Assembly: GCA_020081605.1 (NCBI GenBank)
Contig: JAHREC010000045.1
Coordinates: 3,213,240-3,277,239 of the forward strand
DNA length: 64,000 nt
Direction: 5' to 3'
Origin: Albifimbria verrucaria
Lineage: Eukaryota; Ascomycota; Sordariomycetes; Hypocreales; Stachybotryaceae
The position numbers and the translations under genes are program-made. The notes beneath the pieces were generated by a model. That model made no database searches and was not told the origin of the DNA. It saw only the letters and a list, made by a program, of their open reading frames with translations. Shown in pieces: positions 35,720 through 46,080 of this stretch (its first letter is position 1; every line of letters begins with the position of its first letter).

Positions 35720-36999
35720 TTTCTGAACGGTGGATCTGAGAACGGATTCGACTATCCTAATACCTATCAAAGAAGTGTTGACCAGCCGGGTCGGCTTCGG
35801 ATCTAAAGGCAAGGAATGCTCTAAATACCCATGGTCAGGTAGACCCTATTTCCATTGCATCTCAACACTCTTGCGGCATTCGAGGCTCTGCTGAAGCGAA
35901 CGGAAGATGGTTAGGACGCAATGTTAGCTTCATGTTGGTGTAGGGGTGCGTATGGTTGCATTCTCGACCTGATTAATTCCTTACTGACCCTGGTATTAAT
36001 CATAATGTTGGTGCTTGCAGTTACACAAGCATGCTGCGCCGCTTGCCCACAGAATCGCTTCCATGCCTCTGTACATTTACGCATGTGAGGTGTACCTCCT
36101 GCCGGTCTAGGTCTGCTGGAAGCCTGACGAAGCTGGCCGGCTCCACCAACTTGGCGCCCATGAAGGATCCAGGCTTGCGTCACGTAGGGAAGTCTTCATC
36201 CTTTTTCCTTTTTAGAATATTCCGGACGTTCGTCGGCATGTCGGTGGTGTGATGAAGAACGAAATGTTCCTAATAAAGCCAAAAGTGCGATGTGTTATCG
36301 TTCCAACGTGCATAAAGCCAGGATGCCTCCTAGTCATAAGACTGCTGCAGGATGGATGTTGGTGTGGAGGCACCCCTGATCCAGTAAATGGTCCTTTGGT
36401 CGGTTTTGCAGACGCGATGACACTGCAACCCAAGTTGACAGAAGTCCTCACACGGTGTGACATTTTCTGTAAAAGCAACCCTACCTAGTACTTATGATTA
36501 CCTGCATGCGCCTGGATGGCGGGCGGCAAAAGTATCAGCCCGGTGGTCGTTAGGTCGTAGGGAACCAATTATAATATCAAATTACACTGGTGACCAATAG
36601 CTCACAAGGTAGCCTTACTGTCAGCAACGCATGCAGTCACCATATCTGTCAACCTCAACGATGAGATGCAGTACGGATGTTGATCTCTGATCGGCAATTC
36701 GACCCGCACCCCTTCCTTCGTCATTTGATGGCGGTTATGCATGTGCGGAAAGGAAGGTAGTGGGGCCCAAGAAGCCTGAGTAAGCATGGTCAACAGGTTT
36801 TGACCAGCCTGTCATTCGGGTCAAGGTGCCACTGGAGCATGCCGTGACGCTCGCTGTAGCGTACGTGCTTATTGGCGTCATATATACACAGAAACCTATC
36901 TTACTGGGCAATTCATTGCTTTCAACCATTGCTAGATATTGATCTGGAACATTTAAGCCAGCAATTTAGCTATAGCAGACATTGAGATTCAGCGCAAGA
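35720..36999. promoter_or_regulatory. Divergent spacer between two P450 genes
   Basis: About 1.3 kb separates P450-2 (leftward) from P450-3 (rightward). A TATATACAC element lies near 36880, about 120 bases before the ATG at 37000. The short frames inside have no family features. Confidence 0.4.
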
Positions 37000-38887
37000 A
37001 TGGAGCTCGGCACCACGCAGCTATATGTAGGAACAATTGCCTTGTTCATTTTCGCTATGTCGTCCTTCTTGACGAAGACACAATTCGACCATCAGGATGC
37101 AGAATTCTGGAAAACCCAGAACACTGTTGGTATTCGGCAACAGTTCTTAGCATGGACAAGAGCGACAGTACGCTCCCTTTACAGCACCAAGCAGTGGATT
37201 TTTGAAGGATATTCAAAGGTGAATGCCATATATCCAGCTTTCTTCTAGTTATTACTGACAAAGTGACGTTCAAGTATTCAAAGAACAATGCTTTCTTTGG
37301 TATACCCACTATTGACCGCGGATGGTTAATGGTCGTACCACCACGGCAGATTAAGAAGCTGTATTCACTCTCTGACACCGTCCTCGACGTCCATACCACT
37401 GCCAATACTACCATACAGACAAGATGGACAATTTGGGACGAGGATGTCTCGGAAAATGACTTCCAGATGAATGTTATTCGTAACCAAATTACCAGAAACT
37501 TGGATATCTTGACACCACCCATTGCTTTGGAACTTGAAAAAGGCTTCGAGCGTGAGTGGGGACATCGAATGAATGGACGCCCATCAGTGTCTGGACTTCC
37601 GCTTTGAAGCTCATTGCTGGAGCCGCAAACGGCGCATTCTGCGGAGCCCCTCTCTGTCGGTATTTTCCAAGCCTCGTCTCATCGTCTACGACTAATCAGA
37701 AATATAGGTCGTGATATGGACTTCCTAGCGCGCCTACGAGACCATGGGATGTGTCTGTTCATGGGAGCGCTGGTCATCAATTCAACGCCGAGGCCGTTCA
37801 GATTCATCAGCGGATACCTTGTTGGGTGGACTTGCTATATTCTACTTCGCCGCGTTGCTGCCAGGTGCCTGCCTTTTGTGAAAGAAAGGCTGGCCGAGAC
37901 TGCAAAGTTGAAAGCTGAACCAAGCTATGAGTGGACGCCTCCTGTAAGTGTACATGAGCTCAAGATCCCTTGATTAAAGTAGTCATAGGTAGACTAATAG
38001 GGAATGCAGAAAGATGGATTACAGTGGATCATTGACGAATGCTACGCCACGGGAGACCCGGGTCAACTAGATCCCAAACGTTTGACCCATCGACTGGCCT
38101 TCATGAACGACATCTCTATGCATTCTACCAGCTACACGGTTCAAAACCTACTCTTGGATCTCGCCAGCTCTAACCCATCTCTCAGGTATATAGAGGCTCT
38201 CCGTGAGGAAGCAGCCAGAGTACTTAATGAAGCGGGTGGATCATGGACAAGACAGTCTGTGCAGAAGCTCAAACTGATAGACTCTACAATTAGAGAGTCG
38301 ATGAGGATGACCCCGTTTAATTGCGTAGGCTTACCAAGAACGGTGAGTTTTGTTTCCATGCCATGTATTATACTCTGCTTATGCACACCCAGGTGATGGA
38401 CCCTCATGGAATCGAGGTACAGCAGGGAAACACTACTTTCAAAGTTCCGTATGGGACCACACTCACCATCCCAGTGGAAGCAATCCACTACGATGACGCT
38501 GTTTATGAAGATGCGAGGACTTTCCATCCTTTCCGCTTTGCACAGCCGCATGCCATTCGTGACATCATCGATGCTACCAGCGAGGCAACCTGCGAGAGCA
38601 GTGGGGTTGCCGAAAAGCCAGCAGACGGAGTGAAACAGAAAAGCAGCGCCACCATTGACGATGCTTTCCTTGGATTTGGTTTCGGAAAGCACGCTTGTCC
38701 TGGTCGATTCTTCGCCTTGAATGAGATCAAGATTTTCGTTGCGCACATGGTGCTTCATTACGACATTCAGCATGTGACGACTCCCAGACAGAAAATGACA
38801 CCCTTAATCTGGTTAAATGTGCCGCTCTTCAAGGATTTGCGAGTAAATGTCCGCAGGAGGAAACCAGTTGAGCTGTTGCACACATGA
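37000..38887 (+). CDS. Cytochrome P450 monooxygenase 3
   Basis: A full-length P450 of the same broad group as P450-2. The order is an N-terminal anchor (LYVGTIALFIFAMSSFL), GANGAFCGAPLCR-like C-helix region, I-helix area with MNDISMHSTSYTVQNLL, K-helix STIRESMRM (ExxR), and heme loop FGFGKHACPGRFFALNEIK. Introns are 37219-37274, 37660-37699, 37944-38000 and 38343-38392. The single break is the GGGG run 37558-37561. One added G joins FEREWG to TSNEWTPISVW. It faces P450-2 across a shared spacer, consistent with co-regulation. It is predicted to be an ER membrane-bound oxidase of a lipophilic metabolite. The substrate cannot be inferred. Confidence 0.8.
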
Positions 38888-39187
38888 TCACAAGAAAGTG
38901 CGGGACGTGTGGCGTCGTGCTGTTGGATTTCGTTGGTAGTCTCGGTAGCAATATATAGCTCTCCTCTCATCCTCCTCTACACCATAACCAAACATGCTCT
39001 CAGTCATTCGTAACATAAAGAATACACTTTCAAGGTTTATCTCACCGAGTGATTCATCGGGAAAATGGAGGTAGAGATGTGGTACAAATATTTAGACTCT
39101 ACTCAAGTACTCAAACCAGCTAAGGGAAAATGGTAAGACATATCATGCTACCACCTCTCGCAATTGCATAATCAAGCTCTCAGATCA

Positions 39188-40477
39188 CTAAGCAGCTTGC
39201 AATCTTGTGTGATTTTGGGGAGGGCGAAACGTCTTCCCACTTTCTGGAACGCTCGACTGATCAAAGCTCTTATGAAAACCCTCGGCAAGCTCAATATACG
39301 GTTGATCGTGTGGCGCCTGTGGACCTCTTGTTTGAGAGGATGAGTTACCATGTGTCCAAAGAAGTGAGATCTGAGAAATTCGTGATCGGATGCTCTGATA
39401 CAGAATGGTCTGCGTAACGATTCTCGTCCAAAAGCTTGCAGTCGCAGGAGCGCAGCCGACCATGATAGCAACGCAGCACTCAATTGCCCTGTAATTGTCA
39501 GAAGATTGCCGGAGGGTTAAAATCTGATTGCCTGGGTTCTTACGAAGAGAGTAAAGCAAACGATCTCGTCGTTGAGTCGCCCTTCCCGGAGCGATACTTG
39601 AAGGCAAGAGCGGCGGCGGCAGTAGCAATTCCACTACGTAGCCCAATCAGCAACACGAGCAGAGTGATTATTGACATACACTCACAAGATACCCGTCAGA
39701 AATACAATAGATATACCGATCCTTTTCTTTGGTGATACGTTGAGTCGCAGTAGGATGGGTAACGGAATGATCAAAATGGCGACATCGGCCGCTACAGCGA
39801 TAGCACCGACATATGTGCCTTTGGTGGTAAGCGAGGTTATACAGTTCTTGGTGTAGTACATGGGCCTGCAGACAACGGCGCAATATGTTGACCCCACCAA
39901 TACAACAATAAATGTGATGGCTAGAACGAGGTAACTCGCGACCTTGACCCAAATCTTGACGCCGAAAAGTCGAATGTACAGAAACAAGATTGGCGTCTTG
40001 GCCAAAAACAACGAATAGCTTCCAACGAAGTTAGAGGCATAAGCTAGCTATAGGGCTTGTTTTAGACTCCGATACTTTAAGAAGGCTGCCTTGTATAAAA
40101 CGGACCTGTGAGAGGTGAGAGACTGATGGCGTATAACTTGCGAGCTCTTTCTGGAGTCAGCACCATCCTGGTTGGATCAGATGAACGTGAGTGGGCTGAA
40201 TAGTACGTACCGCTAGTTGATAAATAGTTGATCACAAAGGCACCTGTCACGAAAACCGTGGCTAGGATAGAGAGATCTAGGACGGAAAGATTAGTTGCTG
40301 TAATTTATGATTCTAGGAGACGGAGCGCCTAACAATCATCGACGAATAACTTTTGCTGCGACTCAACCCAACCCAGAGACGGACCGATACGAACAATGCA
40401 GTGATCAAAAGAAGCATGATCCCTCCAATCAGGAACCCATCTAGGGAAATGGTAGACGCTTGTGGCGTCGCTCCCAT
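39188..40477 (-). CDS. Rhodopsin-like (SAT4-type) integral membrane protein
   Basis: The ATG at 40477 is followed by the first span (LDGFLIGGIMLLLITALFV) and a QQKLFVDDYLSILA segment typical of fungal 'rhodopsin domain' seven-span proteins. Further exons give SNFVGSYSLFLAKTPILFLYIRLFG, then VGSTYCAVVCRPMYY, then AADVAILIIPLPILLRL, and a final span (IECCVAIMVGCAPATASFW). A hydrophilic tail ends at 39188. Introns 39634-39685 and 39489-39543 are clear, and three more upstream are likely. One G is missing near 40365. The function of the family is unknown. Members are common in secondary-metabolite loci. Confidence 0.7.
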
Positions 40478-40805
40478 GGTGACAGGTTCTCCAGATTATT
40501 GGCACAAGGAAGGTTCCGGAGGGGCGCTGGCCGGCGAATATGGAGCGTGATGGTGAGACAAAGATTCAAAGATACTGAAATCAATTTATCTATCTCTGAG
40601 TTATTTTTCTGACACAAATGAGAAAGATCCTGTGTAGACGGAATATTGCGATGTGTCGCAATTGCTTCAGAATACAGAGGATCAATGTGCCTATCTGCAA
40701 TGCGGGTCTTGTGTTACATGCAACGATACAGAGTACTCAGCTTTTCATTACCAATTAGGTAGGTTGGTCCTACGTCAGGCGATCCGGACCGTAATAAGCT
40801 GACCT
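40478..40805. other. Spacer upstream of the rhodopsin-like gene
   Basis: This is the divergent region between the rhodopsin-like gene and the berberine-bridge-type oxidase. No coding sequence is seen. Confidence 0.4.
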
Positions 40806-40939
40806 GCTGTAGCAACAGAATCCTTCAATACTACCCGTTGGCCTGCCCCACGGCTGTAGCAACAGAATCCTTCAATACTACCCGTTGGCCTGCCCCACGG
40901 CTGTAGCAACAGAATCCTTCAATACTACCCGTTGGCCTG
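40806..40939 (+). repeat. 47-bp minisatellite, 2.9 copies
   Basis: A 47-base unit beginning GCTGTAGCAACAGAATCCTT occurs at 40806, 40853 and 40900 with no visible mismatch. The third copy is cut after 40 bases. It sits about 120 bases upstream of the oxidase start, within its likely promoter. Confidence 0.95.
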
Positions 40940-41057
40940 AGAGTTGCGCCGGCCAACAGGCAATAGCCTACCTTTTATCCTAGGCAAGTGGCGAGATCCT
41001 GCAGTGCTACCGTAGTGCAAATCAATAGCAGATCAACACATATATACTTGGGCAGAC

Positions 41058-42672
41058 ATGCACCAATTCAAACTCGTGGCGACCGTTACAATTGGTGTTT
41101 TCCCTCCTTTGCGGCACAGCAAGACCTGAATCAAACCTTGGTTGGTTACAATTGCAACTACTCCACTATAAATGGCAGAGATGGCTTTCCCGTCACTAGC
41201 ACTCGCTCCAGTTGTGCAGGCATTGCAGCACACTTTCTCGGGGCTACGCTGTCGGTAACCATGCTTGAGAGCCCCAGCCACGGTGACATAGCCACCTGCA
41301 ATGACACCGTCACAATCTGCACTGTACAGCCAACCACCAGTGAGGAGGTCTCCAAGTTCATCCGGGCCATCACACCATTCGTGTTCAGAGAGGATCTGCT
41401 ATTTGCTATTCAGGATGGAGGGATCGCCGCACCACCAGGTGATGAGGAAGTCAAGGATAATACCGTCATTCTGGATCTGAGTCAAATCAACAGCGTCGTC
41501 ATGAAATCAGATGAAATTGCAGCAATTGGGGCAGGTGCACGCTGGGACAACGTACTAGCGGACCTGGGCAGCGCCAATCTCAGTGTTGCCAGTGCTCGCA
41601 ATGGCGGAAGGGGCATCGGAAAGCTTGCCCTGGAAGCAGGTCTATCATTCTTCTCGTCAAGCAGGGGCTTCGTTGGCGATAACGTAGTCAATTACGAGAT
41701 TGTCTTGGCTTCAGGGGACATCGTCGATGCCAACGCCGCAGAGAATGCTGACTTGTGGGCCTCTCTGAAAGGCGGATCAAACAACTTCGGGATCGTGACA
41801 CGATATGACATGGAAACATTCTCACAGGGGCCCTTGTGGGGTGGTTATGTCTACTACTATGTCCCAAACTTTCCTCATCAACTTGATCTCATGGTCAGAG
41901 AGCTCCGGAGTCCGGAAGCGAGTCCCGATACTCATATTATACTCACTACCGCATACGCTGCACGGATGAGCCAGACTGTATGTGTAAATCGGGTTTATCA
42001 TACTAAAGGTCTGGGGAACTCGTCGAGCTTGACTCCTTTCACAACAATGACACCCCAGGTAGACGGCCTTGGCTCATTAGGACTCATCAGCGTGAAAGAT
42101 GCCGCAGAGACAAGTGGTGCTGGTCTGAGGTAAGTTTCATCGCATCTACATATACAGTGAGAACTCAGCTTACAAATCCACAGACGAGCACATATGGATA
42201 CCACGGTCAAGGCAGATACGGCGACATTGCAGGCCGCAACGGATCTATTTACCTCACATTTGGACCCGATCAAGTCCATCAACGACACCAACCTCGTTGC
42301 ATCCATTACTTTTGAACCCTTGCCTGTGTCGCTTATTCAGGCTGCTATCGCCAGAAGCGGCAATGTCTTCGGCCTTGACCCTTCTGGCGGTCCTCTTGTC
42401 TCCATTTCTCTTGTTGTATCTTGGACCCGGAAAGCTGACGACGACAAGATCATTCAACACTTCAAAGGCGTACTTCAAAAATAAAGGCTGATGCTATTCA
42501 AAGAGGTCAGGCAGTCGACTTCGAGCTCATGAGCACAGCCTTCCATTTCCAGGACCCAATTGCTTCATATGGTGCGGATATCAAGCGAAGGATGCAAGCA
42601 GTGAGTAGGAAGTATGACCCTAATGGGCTGCTCCGAAAAGGTCTACGAGGAGGCTTTAAACTATTTCCTTAA
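41058..42672 (+). CDS. Berberine-bridge-enzyme-like FAD-linked oxidase, secreted
   Basis: The ATG at 41058 begins a signal peptide (MHQFKLVATVTIGVF). One base missing in the TTTTCCC run at about 41096-41102 separates it from the mature frame (AAQQDLNQTLVGYNCNYS). The FAD-binding PCMH domain includes VILDLSQIN, AAIGAGARWDNVL, and GLSFFSSSRGFVGDNVVNYEIVLASG. LWASLKGGSNNFGIVTRYD follows. The C-terminal domain ends FQDPIASYG and GLRGGFKLFP. An intron lies near 42131-42182. A second missing base in the A run 42477-42481 precedes the last exon. The usual covalent-flavin His (a GGxH-type motif) and Cys (GF-x-C-DNV) appear as Ile/Ala and Gly. It probably oxidises a small molecule, with oxygen as acceptor. 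Confidence 0.75.
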
Positions 42673-42679
42673 CTGAATA

Positions 42680-45000
42680 CAATAATATTTATTTAAAATA
42701 CTTATTATTATAAGATTATTAAGTCATAATATATTATTACTTTCTTATATTTATAATAACATATATATATAACGAGTAATATAGTATAAGAAGTAATATA
42801 TAAATCTGTTATTTTATATTATAATTAATTAATTAATTAATTTACTATTTAAACCGAGAAAGCGCTGCTGAGGCCGCCAAATCAGGCGGAAAGTGCCGCC
42901 ATTTTAGCAGGCTCCAGCAGTATGGGTTATCTAGCAGTAGAGGCCATGGGCAGGTACTAAATACTTCTCCGACCTGCCTAGGTATCTACTCAATGGAAGG
43001 AGCACCCTTGCGCTAGAGGACCCATATTTCCAGGGACTGGCGTGAGCCAGGACGTTTTTCGCCTTCTAGCTTTTTGCCTCGTATTTCCCACTATCTATAA
43101 TATATTCATCTACTATCTATATTTAGCCAATAGGGGTTAGACTGATTAGAATAGCCTCCACTATTAAATAACCTAAATAGCTATTATTTTATATAACCAG
43201 CCGCTCCCTCTCTATTTCCCGACTAATATATCCTTATACTCTCGTTTCGCTTAAAAAAGCTATATATTTTAATTATTACGCTTAATTATTATTTTAAGGC
43301 TTAAATACTTATTATATAATATCTTATATAATTATATCCTTATATACTTAATAAATAATAATAGCCCTTATTTAGGAAAATAATATTATATTTCTTTAAT
43401 ACTTTATAGTATAAGAGATAAATAATTAAGCTACTAAGCAGAAGCTAATACTCTTAATTAAATAATATATTTTTTATTAAGTATAATTAAGTAAAATCTA
43501 CTTTATTAAGCTAAAATATTCCTATAAAATAAAGATTAATATTAATAGTATTTTTAGAAAATAAAAATAATAAGTATATATATTTTATAGACTATATAAA
43601 ATAACTTATTTATTTTTAATATTTAGAAAGCTAATATATTTAAATAATTTAATAAATATTATAAGGATTTATATATTAATAATTAGGAGTTAATTATTAA
43701 GAGTTTAAAGTATAAAATAATATAGAACTTCTTTCTTTATATTTATAAAAATTTAAAGATTAAATTATAGGCTATTAATAAAAAGTATATTAAATAATTC
43801 TAATAATTATATATTATTATTATTAATTAATATATAGATTAAAATAATACTAAGGAGATATATAAAATATATAAATACTTTAAGTTCTATATAAAATATA
43901 TAATCTATTTAATCTCTAGGTAGTTAATATTATATAATATTATTAATATATTCTTATCTCTTAGTTTAGTTATTATCCTCTAAATATAAATAAAAAACTA
44001 AGACTAAATATAAATAACTTATTTATTATTTTAACTTTTAATATTATATATAATCTTAGTATTTTCCTTAGTAAATGCTATTATATATAGCTTATTTATT
44101 ATTATTAAATCCTTTACTATATTAAAGTATAATTAATTAAATTTATAAATAGTAAATAAAAGAAGCTAAAGAATAAATTAATTAAAGAAAGAGCTTTTTA
44201 ATTAAAAGGTTATTAAGGCTCCTTTATTTACTCTAGATAATAATAAAGATAAATATAAAGATAGAATTAAGAATCAAGAGTTAGCTCTTAATAAAGACTT
44301 ATAGCTTATTAAAAGCTTATTATCTTAGGAAACTATAGAATATAGAAAGCTAAAGGCTCTCTATTATAAGAATATTCTAATAATAATTATATAATATTTT
44401 ATTATTAAGTATTATCTTTTAATAATAGCTATTAAATTTATTTATTATAAAAGAATAAATAATAAGCTAAAACTATATATTTTCTTTCTTAATATTAAAA
44501 TCTAATAATTAACTTAAATCTAAAAGAATTATTTTCTTTTTACTTTAATAAAGAAAATTATTTTTTATACTCTATTAATAATACTCTCTCTAGCTCTATA
44601 TAATAAAGCATTTAATATACTAAGCTTAATAGATATATTAATAATATTTAATAAGTAATTATTATACTTTTAATAATATATTCCTCTTTAATAGAAGTAA
44701 TTTATATTAAAAATCCCTGTTTTTATTAATATCGAGGATAATACTCTTAGGAGTTAAGGCTATATTATACTCTAAGCTTAGGGATAATATAGATTAATAA
44801 AGCCTTAATTTAGGATATAAAAAGAAATAAACTCCTAGATTTATAAGATAAGATACCTTAAATGCTACTAATAATATACTCAATACTTAGATTATTTATA
44901 TTTAATAAAAAGCTTATTTTTAATATTTATAATAATATATTAATATATTATAATATAGGTAATATATTAAACCCTATATATAATTAAATAATATTGTAGA
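42680..45000. repeat. Large AT-only region, probably RIP-degraded transposon(s)
   Basis: More than 2 kb of nearly pure A and T, broken only by a GC-richer patch at about 42850-43090. No frame or terminal repeat is recognisable. Its texture is TA-dominated, as left by heavy RIP. It separates the metabolite-like genes from the DGQHR two-gene block. Confidence 0.75.
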
Positions 45001-45030
45001 GGGGTATTCCGTGCTTGGGTATAGGGTTAA

Positions 45031-45097
<67 letters not shown>

Positions 45098-45180
45098 CAT
45101 ACGTGAATGTGTCTGCCACTACTACTAAATTACGACAACTACTACTACTACTACTAATAATAATAATAATAATAATAATG
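45031..45180 (+). repeat. Compound microsatellite: (GT)20, TGTATG, (CTA)n, (AAT)n
   Basis: A GT run of 20 units (45035-45074) passes into four GTGTAT-like units, a short unique piece, then CTA and AAT repeats to 45180. It marks a sharp border between the AT-only block and normal sequence. Confidence 0.95.
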
Positions 45181-45292
45181 GGGCGTAGGGGCGGGCCGTA
45201 ATGCATCGGGTGAATTTTGGCCCCGGGGCGAAAATAAGTGGGGTCTACTCTAATAGAACGACATGCAACAACTGAGTGCCACTGATGGTGGA

Positions 45293-45485
45293 ACTAACTA
45301 CCATATTTCACCCCGGGGCGAAACTGACATACGGGCCCTTCTACCAAACTCCAACCAATTCCCTACAAACAGTCGTATGTGTTTCACCCTGCCAAACCGA
45401 TTTATTTATTGCATGTCAGATGTCCTGGTTCGGAACCATAGTAAATGAATCAGTTTCGCTCCCGGGGCGAAATATGGTAGTTAGT
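45293..45485. repeat. 193-bp foldback with GC palindromes
   Basis: Arms of about 34 bases at 45293-45326 and 45451-45485 are inverted copies that differ at about two positions. Each arm contains a palindrome of the form TTTCGCCCCGGGGCGAAA. A third, near-identical palindrome lies at 45215-45234, and a shorter form (TTTCGCCCCCGGGCG) lies at 48841-48855. The pair could form a long hairpin or be the termini of a small foldback element. No target-site duplication is evident. The palindromes lie upstream of each gene of the two-gene block. Confidence 0.8.
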
Positions 45486-46080
45486 CTTTCCGATGGCAAG
45501 GTCCCGAACACACTATGAATAGCGACGAAATCGTACCCGCAGTTTCCATCAGTGCAAGTTTCCTGGATTCGCACTTAATATTAATATTAAAGCATTTGTC
45601 GAGGATCTCGCCTGGAGGAAGTCACTTGGTGGACTATTCTTGTGTGCCTAAAGATGAAATAAACAGAAGTGGAGTGAAGAGCAGCCTTCGCCTCTTTGTA
45701 CTTAATGTCTTCTATTTATGACCGTGTTTGTTGTTTTCACTTTGCTTTTTCTTTTCTCCCCTTTGTTTCAGTATTTAAAACGCGCGTCAGCAGTACAGTC
45801 GCGCCTTTTTCAGCAGGGCTTGCAACGGGGAGAGACATTAGCTTGATGCCTATTCAGCCACATTCGCATGAACAAGGTATATGCTGGTGGCGCCCTCAGA
45901 CACCCTGCGGCTTTGTAACCAGGGCCAAGGTCATGCAGAGTACTCTATTTTCCATTTTTTATGCATCCTGTCGCCGAAACTCTTCCCCGAGTTGTTACCC
46001 GACACCACCCTACCCTATACACTCATCATATAACTTCAGCATCATTGACACTGAGCCTGTGAGCGCAAAGGACATCAGAA

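Noticed and set aside
40806..40939. CRISPR-like array
   Set aside because: The copies are directly adjacent with no spacers and the genome is eukaryotic. It is a minisatellite.
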